The notes: generated by a model from the letters alone, not told the origin. 19,937 bases of DNA from an uncultured Mollicutes bacterium (GCA_900539265.1 UQBM01000028.1:1-19937); one strand, 5' to 3'. Shown: positions 7,220-15,680, numbered from the stretch's first letter. Program-made: numbers and translations.

Positions 7220-8314
7220 ATGACTAAATTAGAACAAGCAAGAAAAAAAATAAATGAAATAGATGAAAAAATGGCAAAGCTTTTTGAAGAAAGAATGATG
7301 GCAACTAAAGATGTTGCTCTTTTCAAAAAAGAAAATGCCTTGCCGATTTTAGATATCACTAGGGAAAAAGAATTACTTTTGAAAAATAGTAATTATATTA
7401 TAGATAGTACAATTCGTGAGTACTATGTCAATTTTTTACAATCGGTGATGGAAATTTCAAAAAAATATCAATTCAGATTATTAGAAGGACAAAAAGTTGC
7501 ATATTGTGGTGCAGAAGGAGCTTTTGGATATATAGCTGCTAAAAAGATGTGTAACAATGCTACTTTCATGTCCTTTAAAAATTTTGATGAAACCTATCAT
7601 GCTGTTGAGAATGGTATATGTGATGTTGCCATTTTACCAATTGAAAATAGTTATGCAGGTGATGTCGGTACTGTTATGGATTTAATTTTCTCTGGTTCAT
7701 TATTTATTAACCAAATTTTTGATTTAGATGTGGTCCATAATTTAATTGGGACTATAGATGCTAGTATTGATACAATAAAGACTGTTTATAGTCATCCACA
7801 AGCATTGTCACAGTGTAGTAGTTATTTAAAAAAACATAATTTTGAAGAAATTGCGTATGGTAATACTGCACTTGCGGCGAAAGAAATTGCAGAATTAAAT
7901 GATAATACAATTGCCTCGATTGCTTCTGCAGATACTGCAGAATTATATGGATTAAAAGTAATAGAGAGTAATATCAATACAAGTCGAAATAATACTACAA
8001 GATTTGTTGCTCTTTCTAGATGTCAAAATCTACCTAATTCTTTTGCCAAAATGGGCGAACACTTTATTTTAGTTTTTACAGTAAAAAATGAAGCAGGTGC
8101 TCTTGCAAACACTTTAAATATTATAGGTGCTCATGGATTTAATATGAGAACTCTTAGAAGTAGACCAATGAAGGAATTACTTTGGAATTATTATTTTTAT
8201 GTGGAACTTGATGGAAATATCAATACTGAAGATGGAAAAGATATGCTTGTTCAATTAAAAACTGTATGTGATCGCTTAAAATTAGTTGGTACTTATCATT
8301 CAAGTAAGATGTAA
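7220..8314 (+). CDS. pheA: Bifunctional chorismate mutase / prephenate dehydratase (P-protein)
   Basis: Converts chorismate to prephenate and then to phenylpyruvate. Residues 1-85 form an AroQ-type chorismate mutase; by alignment to E. coli PheA from memory, Arg8, Arg25, Lys36, Asp45, Glu49 and Gln74 match the active-site set. Residues 90-270 are the prephenate dehydratase domain, with PIENSYAGDVG, SHPQALSQC and the catalytic NTTRF (260-262). Residues 280-364 are an ACT domain with the phenylalanine-binding GAL (293-295) and RSRP (313-316); the family motif is ESRP, so the first residue is changed. AGGGAG at 7206-7211 sets the start. This is the only chorismate mutase in the operon, so TyrA presumably uses prephenate released from it. 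Feedback inhibition by phenylalanine through the ACT domain is likely. Confidence 0.95.
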   Translation: MTKLEQARKKINEIDEKMAKLFEERMMATKDVALFKKENALPILDITREKELLLKNSNYIIDSTIREYYVNFLQSVMEISKKYQFRLLEGQKVAYCGAEGAFGYIAAKKMCNNATFMSFKNFDETYHAVENGICDVAILPIENSYAGDVGTVMDLIFSGSLFINQIFDLDVVHNLIGTIDASIDTIKTVYSHPQALSQCSSYLKKHNFEEIAYGNTALAAKEIAELNDNTIASIASADTAELYGLKVIESNINTSRNNTTRFVALSRCQNLPNSFAKMGEHFILVFTVKNEAGALANTLNIIGAHGFNMRTLRSRPMKELLWNYYFYVELDGNINTEDGKDMLVQLKTVCDRLKLVGTYHSSKM

Positions 8315-8328
8315 TATTGGAGTTTATT

Positions 8329-9354
8329 ATGATATTAAAAGTTAATGTTAAGGATACCCCATATGATATTGTTATTGAAAGGGGTTCTTTAGATAGAGTT
8401 TATGAATATATTCATTTAGAACAAAAAGTTCTTATTTTAACGGATAGTGGTATTCCTAATATATATATTGAAAAACTTAGAAATAACATATCAAATAATT
8501 TTTTATATGTTATTGAACAAGGAGAAACTAGTAAAAATATTTACAATTATGAAAAGATTTTGACTTTTATGATTGAAAGAAACTTTACAAGAAGTGATTG
8601 CTTGATAGCACTTGGAGGAGGAGTTGTCGGCGATTTAGGTGGTTTTGTTGCCGCAAGTTATATGAGGGGAATTGACTTCTATAATATTCCCACCACTTTA
8701 CTTGCACAAGTAGATTCATCGATTGGAGGGAAAACGGCAATTAATCATTTAGGTATTAAAAATATTATTGGAGCTTTCTATCAGCCGAAGAAAGTAATTA
8801 TTGATATAGAAGTGCTTAAGACATTAAATAGAAGAATTTTGTATTCAGGATTGGTGGAGGCTCTTAAAATGGCAACAACCTTTAGTGAAGAATTATTTGA
8901 TTTCATTGCAAATAGTAAAAATTTAGATGAGGATTTGGAAACTATTATTATAGAGGCTCTAAAAATTAAAAAGATGGTAGTGGAAACTGATCCCAAAGAG
9001 ACTGGTTTGCGAAAGGTGCTTAATTTTGGTCACACCATAGGTCATGCTATTGAGAGCCTATCTAGTGGAAGTTTATATCATGGTGAATGTGTTGGAATTG
9101 GAATGCTTTATGTTTGTTCTGAAAAAGTCAAAACGAAACTCAAAAGCATTTTAGAAAAATATCATCTTCCTACTAATGTTAATTTTAGTGATAGTGATTT
9201 AATGCAATATATTTATCATGATAAAAAGATGAGTGGAAAAAAATTATCTATTATTTATGTTGATGAAATTGGTCACTTTATAGTAAAAACAATTTTATCT
9301 GAAGATATTATTAAATATATAAAGGAGGGTAAAAATGAAGAATTCCCTTGGTAA
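8329..9354 (+). CDS. aroB: 3-dehydroquinate synthase
   Basis: Second step of the shikimate pathway: cyclises DAHP to 3-dehydroquinate using NAD and a divalent metal. The 341-residue length is usual. NAD-binding GGGVVGDLGGF (96-106), DSSIGGKTA (129-137), and metal ligands Glu177 (in GLVEALKMA), His235 (NFGHTIGHA) and His251 (YHGECVG) are all present. ATG 8329 is chosen because TGGAG (8318-8322) is 6 bases upstream; an in-frame TTG at 8317 overlaps that site and would have none of its own. It follows pheA by 14 bases and overlaps aroC by 20 bases, so the two are probably translationally coupled. Confidence 0.95.
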   Translation: MILKVNVKDTPYDIVIERGSLDRVYEYIHLEQKVLILTDSGIPNIYIEKLRNNISNNFLYVIEQGETSKNIYNYEKILTFMIERNFTRSDCLIALGGGVVGDLGGFVAASYMRGIDFYNIPTTLLAQVDSSIGGKTAINHLGIKNIIGAFYQPKKVIIDIEVLKTLNRRILYSGLVEALKMATTFSEELFDFIANSKNLDEDLETIIIEALKIKKMVVETDPKETGLRKVLNFGHTIGHAIESLSSGSLYHGECVGIGMLYVCSEKVKTKLKSILEKYHLPTNVNFSDSDLMQYIYHDKKMSGKKLSIIYVDEIGHFIVKTILSEDIIKYIKEGKNEEFPW

Positions 9355-10441
9355 TAGTTTAGTCTTAACAATTTTTGGTGAAAGTCATGGTGAAATAATA
9401 GGTGCTGTTCTAGATGGTCTATGTCCTGGACTTAAGGTAGATGAAGAATTTATCCGATTGCAATTGACAAAAAGAAGGCCTAATAATTTTTTTGAAACAT
9501 CACGAATTGAAAAAGATGAATTCAAGATAGTAAGTGGAGTATTTAATGGTTATACCACAGGCGCTCCGCTAACAATTTTGATTCCAAATGAAAACAAAAA
9601 AAGTGATGACTATGAGAAAATGTATGGTCTTGCAAGACCATCACATGCTGATTATACTTCTTTTTTAAAATATCATGGTTTTGAAGATTATCGTGGCGGT
9701 GGCCATTTTTCAGGTAGAATTACAACAAGTATTGTTGCGGCAGGATCAATATGTCTAAAAGCTTTAGAAAAGTTCAATATTAAAATAGCTAGTCATATTT
9801 TAAAATGTCATGACATAGTTGATAGAAATTTTACCAATAATATTGCATCCGAAATTGATAAAATAAACAAGAGTGATTTTCCAGTTATTGATGATATTAA
9901 AAGTAAATTATTAAAAGTATTTGAGGAAGCGAAAAGTAATTGTGATTCTGTAGGTGGTATTATTCAAACTGCCATTTTAAATTTACCTGGAGGATTAGGT
10001 GAGCCATGGTTTGATTCAGTAGAAGGTCTACTTTCAAGGGCTTTGTTCTCAATAGGTGCTATAAAAGGGGTTGAATTTGGTGCTGGATTTGAATTTGCAA
10101 AAATGAATGGTTCAATTGCTAATGATGAATTTCAAGTTTTTAAAGATAAAATTATTACTTTAACTAATCATAATGGTGGTATTAATGGTGGTATTACTAA
10201 CGGAATGCCAATTATATTTAATACTGTTGTAAAGCCAACTCCATCAATAGCCCAAAAACAAAATACTATTAATTTCCTGAATAATACTAATGCCTCAATA
10301 GAGATCAAGGGAAGACATGATCCTGCTATTATAAGAAGAATATGTGTTGTTATTGATAGTATTGTCGCAATTGTTGTATATGATATACTTTCATCAAGAT
10401 ATGGAACGGATATTTTCTTGAAACATAATATTCCAATGTAA
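9335..10441 (+). CDS. aroC: Chorismate synthase
   Basis: Converts EPSP to chorismate with reduced FMN, the last common step. The 368-residue protein has the signature GESHG near the N terminus (His18), RPSHADYT (101-108), RGGGHFSGR (120-128) and a C-terminal GRHDPAIIRR. The central motif is of the GGGHFSGR form seen in many Clostridia and relatives rather than the GGRSSARETA form of proteobacteria. The start codon follows AAAGGAGGG and lies inside the end of aroB. The next gene begins 16 bases downstream with its own AAGGAGG. Confidence 0.95.
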   Translation: MKNSLGNSLVLTIFGESHGEIIGAVLDGLCPGLKVDEEFIRLQLTKRRPNNFFETSRIEKDEFKIVSGVFNGYTTGAPLTILIPNENKKSDDYEKMYGLARPSHADYTSFLKYHGFEDYRGGGHFSGRITTSIVAAGSICLKALEKFNIKIASHILKCHDIVDRNFTNNIASEIDKINKSDFPVIDDIKSKLLKVFEEAKSNCDSVGGIIQTAILNLPGGLGEPWFDSVEGLLSRALFSIGAIKGVEFGAGFEFAKMNGSIANDEFQVFKDKIITLTNHNGGINGGITNGMPIIFNTVVKPTPSIAQKQNTINFLNNTNASIEIKGRHDPAIIRRICVVIDSIVAIVVYDILSSRYGTDIFLKHNIPM

Positions 10442-10457
10442 TATAAGGAGGAATTTT

Positions 10458-11696
10458 ATGAAATATGGATTAATAGGTAGTAAACTCACACATAGTTTTT
10501 CTAAAGTAATTCATGAAAAATTGGGGAATTATGACTATGAATTATTAGAGATTTCTGAAGAAAACTTTCATAATTATATGTTAAAAAAGGATTTCAATGC
10601 TATTAATGTCACAATTCCTTATAAGGAAAAAGTTATACCTTATCTTGATATTATATCACCACAAGCAAAAAAAATTGGAGCCATAAATACAGTTATCAAT
10701 AAAGATGGGAAGTTATATGGTTATAATACTGATTACTATGGCCTAAAAGCTTTATTGGGAAAACTTGAAATCAATTGTAAAAGAAAAAAAATTTTGATTT
10801 TAGGTAGTGGAGGAACATCTAAAACTACAAAAGCAGTAATCGAGGATATGGGATGCAATTGTTATTATTTTGTTTCTAGGACCAAAACTCCCCAAACTAT
10901 TACCTATCAAGAAGCGATTAAAAATCATAGTGATTGTAATCTTATAATTAATACAACTCCCCGTGGTATGTATCCTAATAATAAAGATTTGTCAATTGAT
11001 ATTGATAAGTTTAAAAAATTAGAAGCTGTTGTTGATGTGATATATAATCCTCTTCGAACCAAATTAATTGTTAAAGCTCAAAATAATAAAATAGTGGCAA
11101 TAGGGGGATTATATATGTTAGTAGCACAGGCTTTTTATGCTAGTTGTTTATTTCAAAATAAGAATTTAAGTGAAGAACTTATGGATGACATTTATCATAA
11201 TTTAATGAGGGAAAAAGAGAATATAGTTTTAGTTGGAATGCCCTCATCAGGTAAAACTACGATTGGAAAAATGCTTGCTAGACGTTTAAATAAGGAATTT
11301 ATTGATACTGATGAATTGATAAAAGCACAAATTCAAATGGAAATCAGTGAATATATCTTAAAATTTGGTGAGGGTTCTTTTCGTATAATTGAAAGTCAAA
11401 TAATTGAAGAAGTTTCTAAAAGGATGAATATAATAATTGCAACTGGTGGAGGAGCTATTTTAAATGCTGTTAATATCGAAAATTTAAAAGAAAATGGTAA
11501 AATTATTTTTCTAAATCGTTGTCTAGATAAACTTATAGCCACTGGTGATAGGCCTCTTACAACTACTAGGGAAATGTTAGAAACTCGTTATTATGAAAGA
11601 GAACCACTTTATAAGACTTTAAGTGATTTAACGATTGATAATAATCACAGTTTAGAAAATGCAGTGGATGAAATTATAGAGGGGATGAAAATATGA
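10458..11696 (+). CDS. Shikimate dehydrogenase - shikimate kinase fusion
   Basis: One 412-residue chain carries two pathway steps. Residues 1 to about 248 are AroE: SKLTHSFSK for shikimate binding, catalytic Lys56 (NVTIPYKEK) and Asp92 (YNTDYYG), nucleotide loop GSGGTSK (116-122), and the C-terminal GLYMLVAQA. Residues 253-412 are AroK: Walker A GMPSSGKTT (260-268), Asp283/Asp285 in DTDE, GEGSFRIIE (304-312) that contains the shikimate-binding Arg309, ATGGGA (328-333) and the lid arginine Arg365 in GDRPL. The linker is only a few residues, so substrate may pass directly from dehydrogenase to kinase. There is no stop or frameshift at the joint. NADP versus NAD preference is not certain; an SRT-type motif (SRTK) near 140 suggests NADP. 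The stop codon TGA overlaps the aroQ start as ATGA. Confidence 0.95.
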   Translation: MKYGLIGSKLTHSFSKVIHEKLGNYDYELLEISEENFHNYMLKKDFNAINVTIPYKEKVIPYLDIISPQAKKIGAINTVINKDGKLYGYNTDYYGLKALLGKLEINCKRKKILILGSGGTSKTTKAVIEDMGCNCYYFVSRTKTPQTITYQEAIKNHSDCNLIINTTPRGMYPNNKDLSIDIDKFKKLEAVVDVIYNPLRTKLIVKAQNNKIVAIGGLYMLVAQAFYASCLFQNKNLSEELMDDIYHNLMREKENIVLVGMPSSGKTTIGKMLARRLNKEFIDTDELIKAQIQMEISEYILKFGEGSFRIIESQIIEEVSKRMNIIIATGGGAILNAVNIENLKENGKIIFLNRCLDKLIATGDRPLTTTREMLETRYYEREPLYKTLSDLTIDNNHSLENAVDEIIEGMKI

Positions 11697-12157
11697 AATT
11701 GTTAGTGATTAATGGTTCCAATATTAATATGTTGGGAATAAGAGAACCTGAGATTTATGGTGAAAAGTCATATCAAGATTTGTGTAATATGATTAATAAA
11801 TATGCTGAAGGAAAAAAAATAGATGTTAAAATTTACCAATCTAACCATGAAGGGGCAATAGTAGATTGCATTCAAAAGGCCTATTTTGACAAAGTAGATG
11901 GAATTATTATTAATCCAGGTGCTTATACCCATACTTCTATTGCAATTTTGGATGCACTAAAGGCTGTTGCAATTAAAACCGTTGAAGTTCATCTTTCTAA
12001 GATTGATAGTAGAGAAGATTTTCGTAAATTTAGTTATATATCATTGGTTGCAAATAAAACAATAATTGGACATGGATTAAATGGTTATCTAGAAGCGATT
12101 GATTGGTTTATAGATTTGGCATCTGAGGGAGAACCTAATGATTGTAAAAATAAGTAA
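11693..12157 (+). CDS. aroQ: Type II 3-dehydroquinate dehydratase
   Basis: Third step of the pathway: dehydrates 3-dehydroquinate to 3-dehydroshikimate by the type II mechanism. At 154 residues it is the usual size, and the active site is intact: Arg17 and the catalytic Tyr22 in GIREPEIYG, QSNHEGAIVD, INPGAYTHTS and the conserved EVHLS histidine. The family forms dodecamers. It overlaps the preceding fusion gene by 4 bases and the following aroA by 20 bases. The last dozen residues (after LASEGEP) are poorly conserved and are encoded in the overlap. Confidence 0.95.
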   Translation: MKLLVINGSNINMLGIREPEIYGEKSYQDLCNMINKYAEGKKIDVKIYQSNHEGAIVDCIQKAYFDKVDGIIINPGAYTHTSIAILDALKAVAIKTVEVHLSKIDSREDFRKFSYISLVANKTIIGHGLNGYLEAIDWFIDLASEGEPNDCKNK

Positions 12158-13358
12158 GTCAATTGCTAGAGGTGAGATAATAGCACCACCTTCAAAAAGT
12201 TATGCTCATCGGCTTTTAATTGGAGCAGCGCTTGCAAGGGGTGTAAGCATAATTAAAAATGTTGAATTGAATCAAGATATTACTGCAACTTTAAACGGAT
12301 TAAAGGCATTAGGAGCTAGTTATAGATTTGAAAATAACATAATAGTCATTCAAGGAATTGAAAAATTTAATCAGAAAGATTTTATTTTTATTGATGCTTA
12401 TGAAAGTGGTAGTACTCTTAGGTTTTTAATTCCGATTAGTCTTCTTATGGGAAAAAAGATTCATTTTAAAGGTACTAAGACATTAATGTCAAGAGGGCTT
12501 AGCGTGTATGAAGAAATATTTGTCAAACAACAAATTAAATACACAAAAGATGAAGAAAATCTATATTTAGATGGAATACTAAAACCAGGTGAATATATTA
12601 TTGATGGAAGAATTAGTAGTCAATTTATTACTGGTTTGTTATTTTCTTTACCATTGCTTCAAAGTGATAGCAAAATTATAATAAAAAATGGCCTAGAAAG
12701 TAAGGATTATGTTAATATTACAATTGATGTTTTAGAAAAATTTGGTATAAAGATTGAAATGAAGGATGATATCATTTATATCAAAGGAGAACAGACTTTT
12801 AGGCAGATTGAGGAAGTTGTTGAATCCGATTATTCAAATGCCGCTTTTTTAGATGCCTTTAATTTATTAAATGGTTTTGTGAAAGTAAAAGGATTAAAAG
12901 AATCTAGTTATCAAGGAGATAGAAGATACAAAGAATATTTTATAAAATTGGATGATAAAATGCCTACTTTAGATATTTCTAACTGTGTTGATTTAGGACC
13001 AATTTTAATGATGATGGGTTGTATTAAAAATGGTGTTATTTTGACGGGTACTAAAAGACTTGCCATTAAAGAAAGTAATCGTGCAATTGCTATGAAAAAA
13101 GAATTAGAAAAATTTGGTGCCAAAATAGAAGTTGATGAGGATAAGGTAATCATTGAAAAAGTGCCACTACATGAGCCTTTAGAAATTTTAGATGGTCATA
13201 ATGATCATCGAATTGTTATGGCACTAGCTGTTATGCTTTCCAAGTTTGGTGGCAAAATTAGTGGATATGAAGCAGTAAATAAAAGTTATCCTACCTTTTT
13301 CAACCAGTTAGAAACATTAGGAGTTGATATTGAATATGAATTTAACAAAGAAACATAA
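12138..13358 (+). CDS. aroA: 5-enolpyruvylshikimate-3-phosphate synthase
   Basis: Transfers the enolpyruvyl group of PEP to shikimate-3-phosphate. The 406-residue protein contains PPSKSYAHR (Lys20, Ser21, Arg25), ESGSTLRFLIP (89-99), RISSQFITGLL, VDLGPILMMM with the catalytic Asp, KESNRAIAMKKEL and DHRIVMALAV. The glycine corresponding to E. coli Gly96 is present (Gly91), unlike the alanine of glyphosate-tolerant class II enzymes; sensitivity is therefore expected but not shown. Relative to the family, KESDR reads KESNR. GAGGGAG is 6 bases before the start, inside aroQ. The end overlaps tyrA. Confidence 0.95.
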   Translation: MIVKISKSIARGEIIAPPSKSYAHRLLIGAALARGVSIIKNVELNQDITATLNGLKALGASYRFENNIIVIQGIEKFNQKDFIFIDAYESGSTLRFLIPISLLMGKKIHFKGTKTLMSRGLSVYEEIFVKQQIKYTKDEENLYLDGILKPGEYIIDGRISSQFITGLLFSLPLLQSDSKIIIKNGLESKDYVNITIDVLEKFGIKIEMKDDIIYIKGEQTFRQIEEVVESDYSNAAFLDAFNLLNGFVKVKGLKESSYQGDRRYKEYFIKLDDKMPTLDISNCVDLGPILMMMGCIKNGVILTGTKRLAIKESNRAIAMKKELEKFGAKIEVDEDKVIIEKVPLHEPLEILDGHNDHRIVMALAVMLSKFGGKISGYEAVNKSYPTFFNQLETLGVDIEYEFNKET

Positions 13359-14190
13359 AATATTAATTATTGGTTTAGGTTTAATAGGCGGATCATATGC
13401 TGATGGTCTCACAAGTCATGGTTTTGAGGTTGGGGCCATTACTAAAGATAAGGCTTCCATTGATTTTGCTTTGAAAAAAGGAATAATAAAATCAGGTACA
13501 ACTTTTGTTGAAAAAGAATATGTTCAAATGTTTGATATTGTTATCTTTGCATTGTATCCTAAAATATTTATAGAGTGGATAGAAACATATCAATCATATT
13601 TTAAAGATGGTACTTTAATAACCGATGTTACAGGAGTTAAATCTAAAATTGTTTTTAAGATTCAAACTCTTTTAAAAGATTCAGTCGAATTTGTTCCCGC
13701 CCATCCAATGGCAGGTAAAGAAGTATATGGTGTTGAAAATAGTGATAAAAAAATTTTTCAAGGAGCCAATTTTATCATAACACCCACTAGTAAAAATACT
13801 AATCAAGCAATTGATATAATTATTGAAATGGGTAAAATATTAGGTTTTAAGAATATTTCGATTTTATCGCCTGAAAAACATGATGAAATGATTGGTTTTT
13901 TGTCACAATTAACTCATTGTATTGCGATTGCTTTGATGACTTGCAAGGAGTCAAACCATTTAGTTGAATATACAGGAGATTCTTTTAGAGATTTAACAAG
14001 AATTGCAAAAATTAATGAACAAATGTGGACTGAATTATTTTTGATGAATAAAAACGAACTTTTATCTCAAATGGATTTGTTTTTACAAGAATTTGAGAAA
14101 TTAAGAGATGCACTTTCTAGAGAAGATGTAGAAACTATTAAAAAAATGATGAAATTATCTACACAACGTAGATCGTATTTTGATAGATAG
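13336..14190 (+). CDS. tyrA: Prephenate dehydrogenase
   Basis: Oxidatively decarboxylates prephenate to 4-hydroxyphenylpyruvate, committing to tyrosine. About 284 residues: an N-terminal Rossmann fold with GLGLIGGSYADGL (13-25), then HPMAGKE (123-129) and a helical dimerisation domain with LSQLTH (189-194), where the family usually has the catalytic histidine in SHLPH. There is no C-terminal ACT domain and no fused chorismate mutase, so no tyrosine-binding regulatory module is visible. Start: AGGAG at 13319-13323 serves either TTG 13330 (6 bases) or ATG 13336 (12 bases); a further upstream TTG at 13324 abuts the site and is unlikely. The gene overlaps the end of aroA by 23 bases and ends with TAG. 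Confidence 0.92.
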   Translation: MNLTKKHKILIIGLGLIGGSYADGLTSHGFEVGAITKDKASIDFALKKGIIKSGTTFVEKEYVQMFDIVIFALYPKIFIEWIETYQSYFKDGTLITDVTGVKSKIVFKIQTLLKDSVEFVPAHPMAGKEVYGVENSDKKIFQGANFIITPTSKNTNQAIDIIIEMGKILGFKNISILSPEKHDEMIGFLSQLTHCIAIALMTCKESNHLVEYTGDSFRDLTRIAKINEQMWTELFLMNKNELLSQMDLFLQEFEKLRDALSREDVETIKKMMKLSTQRRSYFDR

Positions 14191-14204
14191 GATGTGAGTA
14201 ATGA

Positions 14205-15236
14205 ATGAATATGGAATTTAAAAGAAAATTGCCAATTCCTGCAGAAATTAAGGAAATGTATCCTGTAAGTGAAGAAGGTATTAGGGCAAAAAAATTTAAT
14301 GATCAAGAATTATATAAAATTTTTACGGGCCAAAGTGACAAATTTCTTTTAGTAATTGGCCCTTGTTCGGCCGACCGTGAAGATGCGGTAGTTGATTATG
14401 TTACACGTCTTGCCAAAGTTCAAGAAGCCGTTAAAGAAAAATTAGTCTTAGTACCAAGAGTATATACTAATAAGCCCAGAACAACGGGTGAAGGATATAA
14501 GGGAATGCTTCATCAGCCTAATCCTAACCAAAACCCTGATATGTTAAAAGGTCTAATTGCTATTAGGAAATTGCATATGAGGGTTTTAAATGAAACTGGT
14601 TTTTCATGTGCTGATGAGATGCTGTATCCAGAAAATCATCGCTATCTCTCAGACCTATTATCATATGTTGCTATAGGGGCTAGATCTGTAGAAGACCAAT
14701 TACATCGGCTTACAGCAAGCGGTCTAGATATACCAGTTGGAATGAAGAATCCTACTAGTGGTGATATTTCGGTTATGATGAATGCCATTAAAGCTGCTCA
14801 AAATTCTCATACTTTTATTTATCGAGGTTGGGAAGTTACCAGTGGTGGTAATCCACTTACCCATGCAATACTAAGAGGATATGTAGATAGACAAGGCCAC
14901 TCGAGTCCTAATTATCATTATGAAGATTTAATATTACTATATGATGCTTATCAAAAGAGTAATCTCTTAAATCCAGGAGTTATTGTGGATACTAATCATT
15001 CAAATTCAGGGAAAAAATATTTAGAACAAATAAGAATTGCAAAAGAAGTTTTACATAGTACAAGACATAATGATGATGTTAAAAAATTAGTTAAAGGGCT
15101 AATGATTGAATCTTACCTAGAAGATGGATGTCAAAAATTAGACGATGGTATATATGGAAAATCAATTACTGATCCTTGCATAGGTTGGAATAAAACTGAA
15201 AAATTAATTTATGAAATAGCAGATTTAAGAAAATAA
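14205..15236 (+). CDS. aroF: 3-deoxy-7-phosphoheptulonate (DAHP) synthase, type I-alpha
   Basis: First, committing step: condenses PEP and erythrose-4-phosphate. The 343-residue sequence is of the E. coli AroG/AroF/AroH type, with VIGPCSADRED (metal-ligand Cys54), KPRTTGEGYKG, GARSVEDQLHR, VDTNHSNSGKK (metal His), MIESYLEDG (metal Glu) and YGKSITDPCIGW (metal Asp). The catalytic core is complete. The segment between HTFIYRGW and THAILRGY is about five residues shorter than in AroG by alignment from memory, and the residue after the conserved Phe-Ile is Tyr where AroG has the feedback-related Ser211; allosteric control may therefore differ. The gene lies last in the operon, 14 bases after tyrA, with a weak AGGATGTGAG site. 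ATG 14211 is an alternative start. The symbol denotes function; paralogue identity (aroF, aroG or aroH) is not meaningful here. Confidence 0.94.
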   Translation: MNMEFKRKLPIPAEIKEMYPVSEEGIRAKKFNDQELYKIFTGQSDKFLLVIGPCSADREDAVVDYVTRLAKVQEAVKEKLVLVPRVYTNKPRTTGEGYKGMLHQPNPNQNPDMLKGLIAIRKLHMRVLNETGFSCADEMLYPENHRYLSDLLSYVAIGARSVEDQLHRLTASGLDIPVGMKNPTSGDISVMMNAIKAAQNSHTFIYRGWEVTSGGNPLTHAILRGYVDRQGHSSPNYHYEDLILLYDAYQKSNLLNPGVIVDTNHSNSGKKYLEQIRIAKEVLHSTRHNDDVKKLVKGLMIESYLEDGCQKLDDGIYGKSITDPCIGWNKTEKLIYEIADLRK

Positions 15237-15264
15237 AATTTATCACTTTTTTGGGTCTTTGTCA

Positions 15265-15270
15265 TATAAT
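15265..15270 (+). promoter_or_regulatory. Candidate -10 element upstream of the spoVIF-like gene
   Basis: A TATAAT stands 18 bases before ATG 15288, but no good -35 is seen at 16-18 bases. No terminator separates aroF from this gene, so read-through from the aromatic operon is equally possible. Confidence 0.35.
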
Positions 15271-15287
15271 AGACTGAGGTGAATGTG

Positions 15288-15527
15288 ATGAATTTCAATA
15301 AAATAATGAATTTTATTTCTGAAAACAATATTCAACCTGAAGCAGTTTTTGCCTTGGTTGAAAAGGTTCGACAGATGGATCTCAATAACGAGGAGAGTAT
15401 TAGACAAGTAATTCGAGATGTTTCTAAGATTGCCGGAAAATCGTTAGATAAGGCCGAAGAAAATAAGTTAGTAAGAGATATTTTAACCAATGGTATTAAT
15501 GAAAATCTATTTGATGCTATAAAATAA
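15288..15527 (+). CDS. SpoVIF-like small protein
   Basis: A 79-residue, highly charged helical protein. The segment VFALVEKVRQMDLNNEE followed by IRQVIRDVSKIAGK and LVRDILTNG matches what I recall of the SpoVIF family (Pfam PF14069), including Bacillus subtilis SpoVIF, in length, spacing and the pattern VxxLxxxVxxxxxxxExxxRxxIRxVxxxA. In Bacillus, SpoVIF is a mother-cell protein needed for spore coat assembly with GerE; family members also occur in lineages whose sporulation is uncertain. AGGTGA at 15277-15282 supports ATG 15288 over a GTG at 15279 within that site. A strong terminator follows directly. It is not related to aromatic metabolism; its placement after aroF may be incidental. Confidence 0.72.
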   Translation: MNFNKIMNFISENNIQPEAVFALVEKVRQMDLNNEESIRQVIRDVSKIAGKSLDKAEENKLVRDILTNGINENLFDAIK

Positions 15528-15537
15528 ATAATAGTTT

Positions 15538-15575
15538 AAAATAATCACAATTAATCATTTTGTGATTATTTTTTT
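15538..15575 (+). terminator. Rho-independent terminator after the spoVIF-like gene
   Basis: A perfect 13-base stem (AAAATAATCACAA with TTGTGATTATTTT), a 9-base loop and a trailing T-run. It ends transcription of the small gene and probably of the whole aromatic operon. Confidence 0.9.
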
Positions 15576-15623
15576 AAAAAAAGTAAATGAAAGCCTTTTC
15601 AATAGATTTAATTATTAGATTAA

Positions 15624-15652
15624 TTGCTAAAAAAATTCTAATATGTTAAAAT
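15624..15652 (+). promoter_or_regulatory. Promoter of the tldD-tldE operon
   Basis: TTGCTA (15624-15629) and TAAAAT (15647-15652) are separated by 17 bases, with TG one base before the -10. The leader is about 20 bases and contains AGGAGGT 6 bases before the tldD ATG. Confidence 0.75.
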
Positions 15653-15680
15653 ATTAGTATTCATTATAGGAGGTAAGATT

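Noticed and set aside
14201..14221. Six-codon reading frame MNEYGI just before and overlapping the DAHP synthase start, as a tyrosine-sensing leader
   Set aside because: One tyrosine codon, no strong ribosome-binding site, no hairpin pair around it, and only 14 bases between tyrA and the next start; most likely chance.
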